Below, piece by piece: positions 62,709 to 64,000 of a stretch of DNA of 64,000 bases. Origin of the DNA: Gaeumannomyces sp. JS-464 (taxonomy: Eukaryota; Ascomycota; Sordariomycetes; Magnaporthales; Magnaporthaceae); the NCBI GenBank assembly GCA_002197995.1, contig NGZR01000001.1:1426001-1490000 (forward strand). Direction: 5' to 3'. The stretch's first letter is position 1. Each line of letters opens with the position of its first letter. The notes below the pieces were generated by a model, which did not search any database, was not told the origin of the DNA, and worked only from the letters and a program-made list of their open reading frames with translations. Both the position numbers and the translations under genes were made by a program.

Positions 62709-63653
62709 ATGCCCACCATGTCCGAGTCCGACAACGCCGCCGCCGCCAGCGCCCTCGATGCCGGTGAGTTGATTTTATTTTGTTGCTGGGTGCGGTCGTA
62801 CAATGATTTCTCGCATTTCCAGCTCGCCATCGCCGCGGCGCAGGATGCGTATGCTCAAATACTCGACCGGCTGCCGACGATGCACACGTGGGAGGCATTC
62901 CTGCCGCCCAGCAGTTTTACTCGGTCCCCCCCAGCTGCACGGCTGTCGGGCAGTACCCCGACGGCGAGGCGGACGTTGCCGGGTACTGGGCAGAATGCAT
63001 GATTTTCGGCGGCGTCGTGGTTTTTGATCGGGCAAGTCCGAAAGCGAAGTAAGACCCTCGCCCTTTGTGTGTGTGTGTGTGTGTGTGTGTGTCATGTCGG
63101 GTGCTGACCCGCCGCCCAAACCCCCACAGTGCAACGCTGTTTATTTCCATGATGGCAGTCGCCGGGGCCCACTGACGCTTTACCCACCAACCGACGACCA
63201 ACTGCGCGCTCTTTTGGCCTTCCTCAAGTCGCCACCGGGGCAGGACCCGGACCCGCTGCCCATCCTGGCCTCGGATCTAAACCGGTACAGGTGGGACCCG
63301 TTTTATGCCATGAGGGACCACCACATCTTCCGCGACCGCCACGAGAGGCACAACACCGAAGGCCACAGGAGCACATGGGGGGGGGCTCCACGCACTGGCC
63401 CGAACTGGCCGACCAACAGCTCCTCATGAGGGCGGCTCTTCTGCGCGCTAGCGGCATGCCCGTTCCGGACGACGAGGGCAGGCTCAGGGCGGCAGAGGAG
63501 GGCTTGAGAAGGATCACGCCGACGTCGCCCGTGTGGCACGACCAGCAGGGGCGTACCCGTGGGGGGCAGCAGGGAGAAGCAGATAGGCGGCTTATAGAGG
63601 CCTCCCTCAGTAGACACATTGGGGTCGCCAGTGGGGGGACAGGCCACCAGTAG
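62709..63653 (+). CDS. Conserved fungal hypothetical protein, three exons (apparent frameshifts)
   Basis: Exon 1 starts [18 protein letters not shown]. An intron lies at 62764-62822 (GTGAGT..CAG). Exon 2 reads [20 protein letters not shown] and, after a frame change near 62908 repaired by one missing [21 protein letters not shown] and [18 protein letters not shown]. An intron at 63049-63129 contains a (GT)n tract. Exon 3 has [27 protein letters not shown] and [12 protein letters not shown] frame change in the G9 run near 63378-63386 leads to [20 protein letters not shown] and a C-terminus ending [10 protein letters not shown]. The YWAE..GGVvvFDR and IFRDRxER blocks belong to a widespread filamentous-fungal family that I know only as hypothetical. 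Function unknown. Confidence 0.6.
63066..63093 (+). repeat. (GT)n microsatellite in an intron
   Basis: About 14 GT units between donor GTAAGA and acceptor CACAG of the hypothetical gene. Confidence 0.9.
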
Positions 63654-63848
63654 CAATACATCCGGCCCAGAGCGTTCCCAGCCTTTACCTCGGCCTCTAG
63701 CCTTGCTCTCAGGCGAACAGGCGAGCACGGGAAACCATTATATTGACATCATCAACGGCGCCATTTGCCTGGATATTCGTGATTTGTTTTCGCGCCCCGT
63801 CGCCCCTTTTCTTTTTTGCCCCTTCGCCTGCCGCCGCTATGCCGTCTA

Positions 63849-64000
63849 TTATCTTGAAGCAAATTTTGAGTCCAGCCGGGTAACCACCTCCGCCGTGATC
63901 CGGTCACCGGCTTGCCGCTCGAGCATGCGGTGCACGGCCGGATGCATCGTAATATGCTTCGACAGCTTTTCACGCCCTGGGGGATTATGGTTTTCTCCAC
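63849..64000 (-). CDS. Partial unrecognised CDS at the window edge
   Basis: The frame enters from the right edge and reads PGREKLSKHITMHPAVHRML then ERQAGDRITAEVVTRLDSKF before the stop at 63849. Balanced composition makes it look coding, but it is too short to assign. Confidence 0.35.
   Translation of the reverse strand, partial: GENHNPPGREKLSKHITMHPAVHRMLERQAGDRITAEVVTRLDSKFASR

Overview
The window looks like nuclear DNA of a filamentous ascomycete (Pezizomycotina, probably Sordariomycetes). The support is GT..AG introns of about 60-390 bp with CTAAC/CTAAT-type branch sites, high coding GC, a SLU7 splicing factor, REV3, a Met3-type ATP sulfurylase with an APS-kinase-like tail, a Yap3/Fcr3-like bZIP factor, a CDP-alcohol phosphotransferase and several fungus-specific families. 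No rRNA, credible tRNA, CRISPR array or intact transposon was seen.

Layout. From 1.8 to 22.6 kb the content is core-like: SLU7 (-) and REV3 (+) head to head, an Arg/Asp-rich nuclear-type protein (-), ATP sulfurylase (-) and a 659-687 aa disordered conserved protein (-), separated by gene-poor spacers with microsatellites. From 22.6 to 64 kb the content is mostly accessory. It holds an unrecognised multi-exon gene (25.7-28.0 kb), five members of one fungal PD-(D/E)XK nuclease-like family (28.6, 34.2, 36.1, 37.8 and 54.3 kb), the bZIP gene (31.9 kb), an orphan first exon of translin-associated factor X (39.5 kb), a 2 kb array of three related short genes (39.8-41.9 kb), and a small secreted Cys protein (47.8 kb). 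It also holds an HNH-like remnant (48.4 kb), a broken NACHT-ankyrin-ZZ NLR-like gene (49.4-54.1 kb), and a secreted protein with 51-residue repeats bounded by dibasic Kex2-type sites (55.9-56.9 kb). A long degenerate tract follows, then a conserved hypothetical gene (62.7 kb). The intact cholinephosphotransferase-type gene at 43.3-44.8 kb is a housekeeping island inside this region.

Reading frames. Many conserved genes are broken by single-base shifts. At about ten sites the break is explained by one missing base in a run of C (G on the other strand), including in genes expected to be indispensable (SLU7, ATP sulfurylase). I read these mostly as consensus errors of the assembly, so they are annotated as CDS with apparent frameshifts. 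The NLR-like gene also carries substitution-type stops and a ruined P-loop, so it is called a real pseudogene.

Most interesting content: the nuclease-family cluster, whose copies differ in their catalytic E-x-K residues; the Kex2-type repeat precursor without an obvious tailoring enzyme nearby; the triplicated short-gene array next to the TRAX exon fragment; and the small secreted protein built on a duplicated Cys motif.
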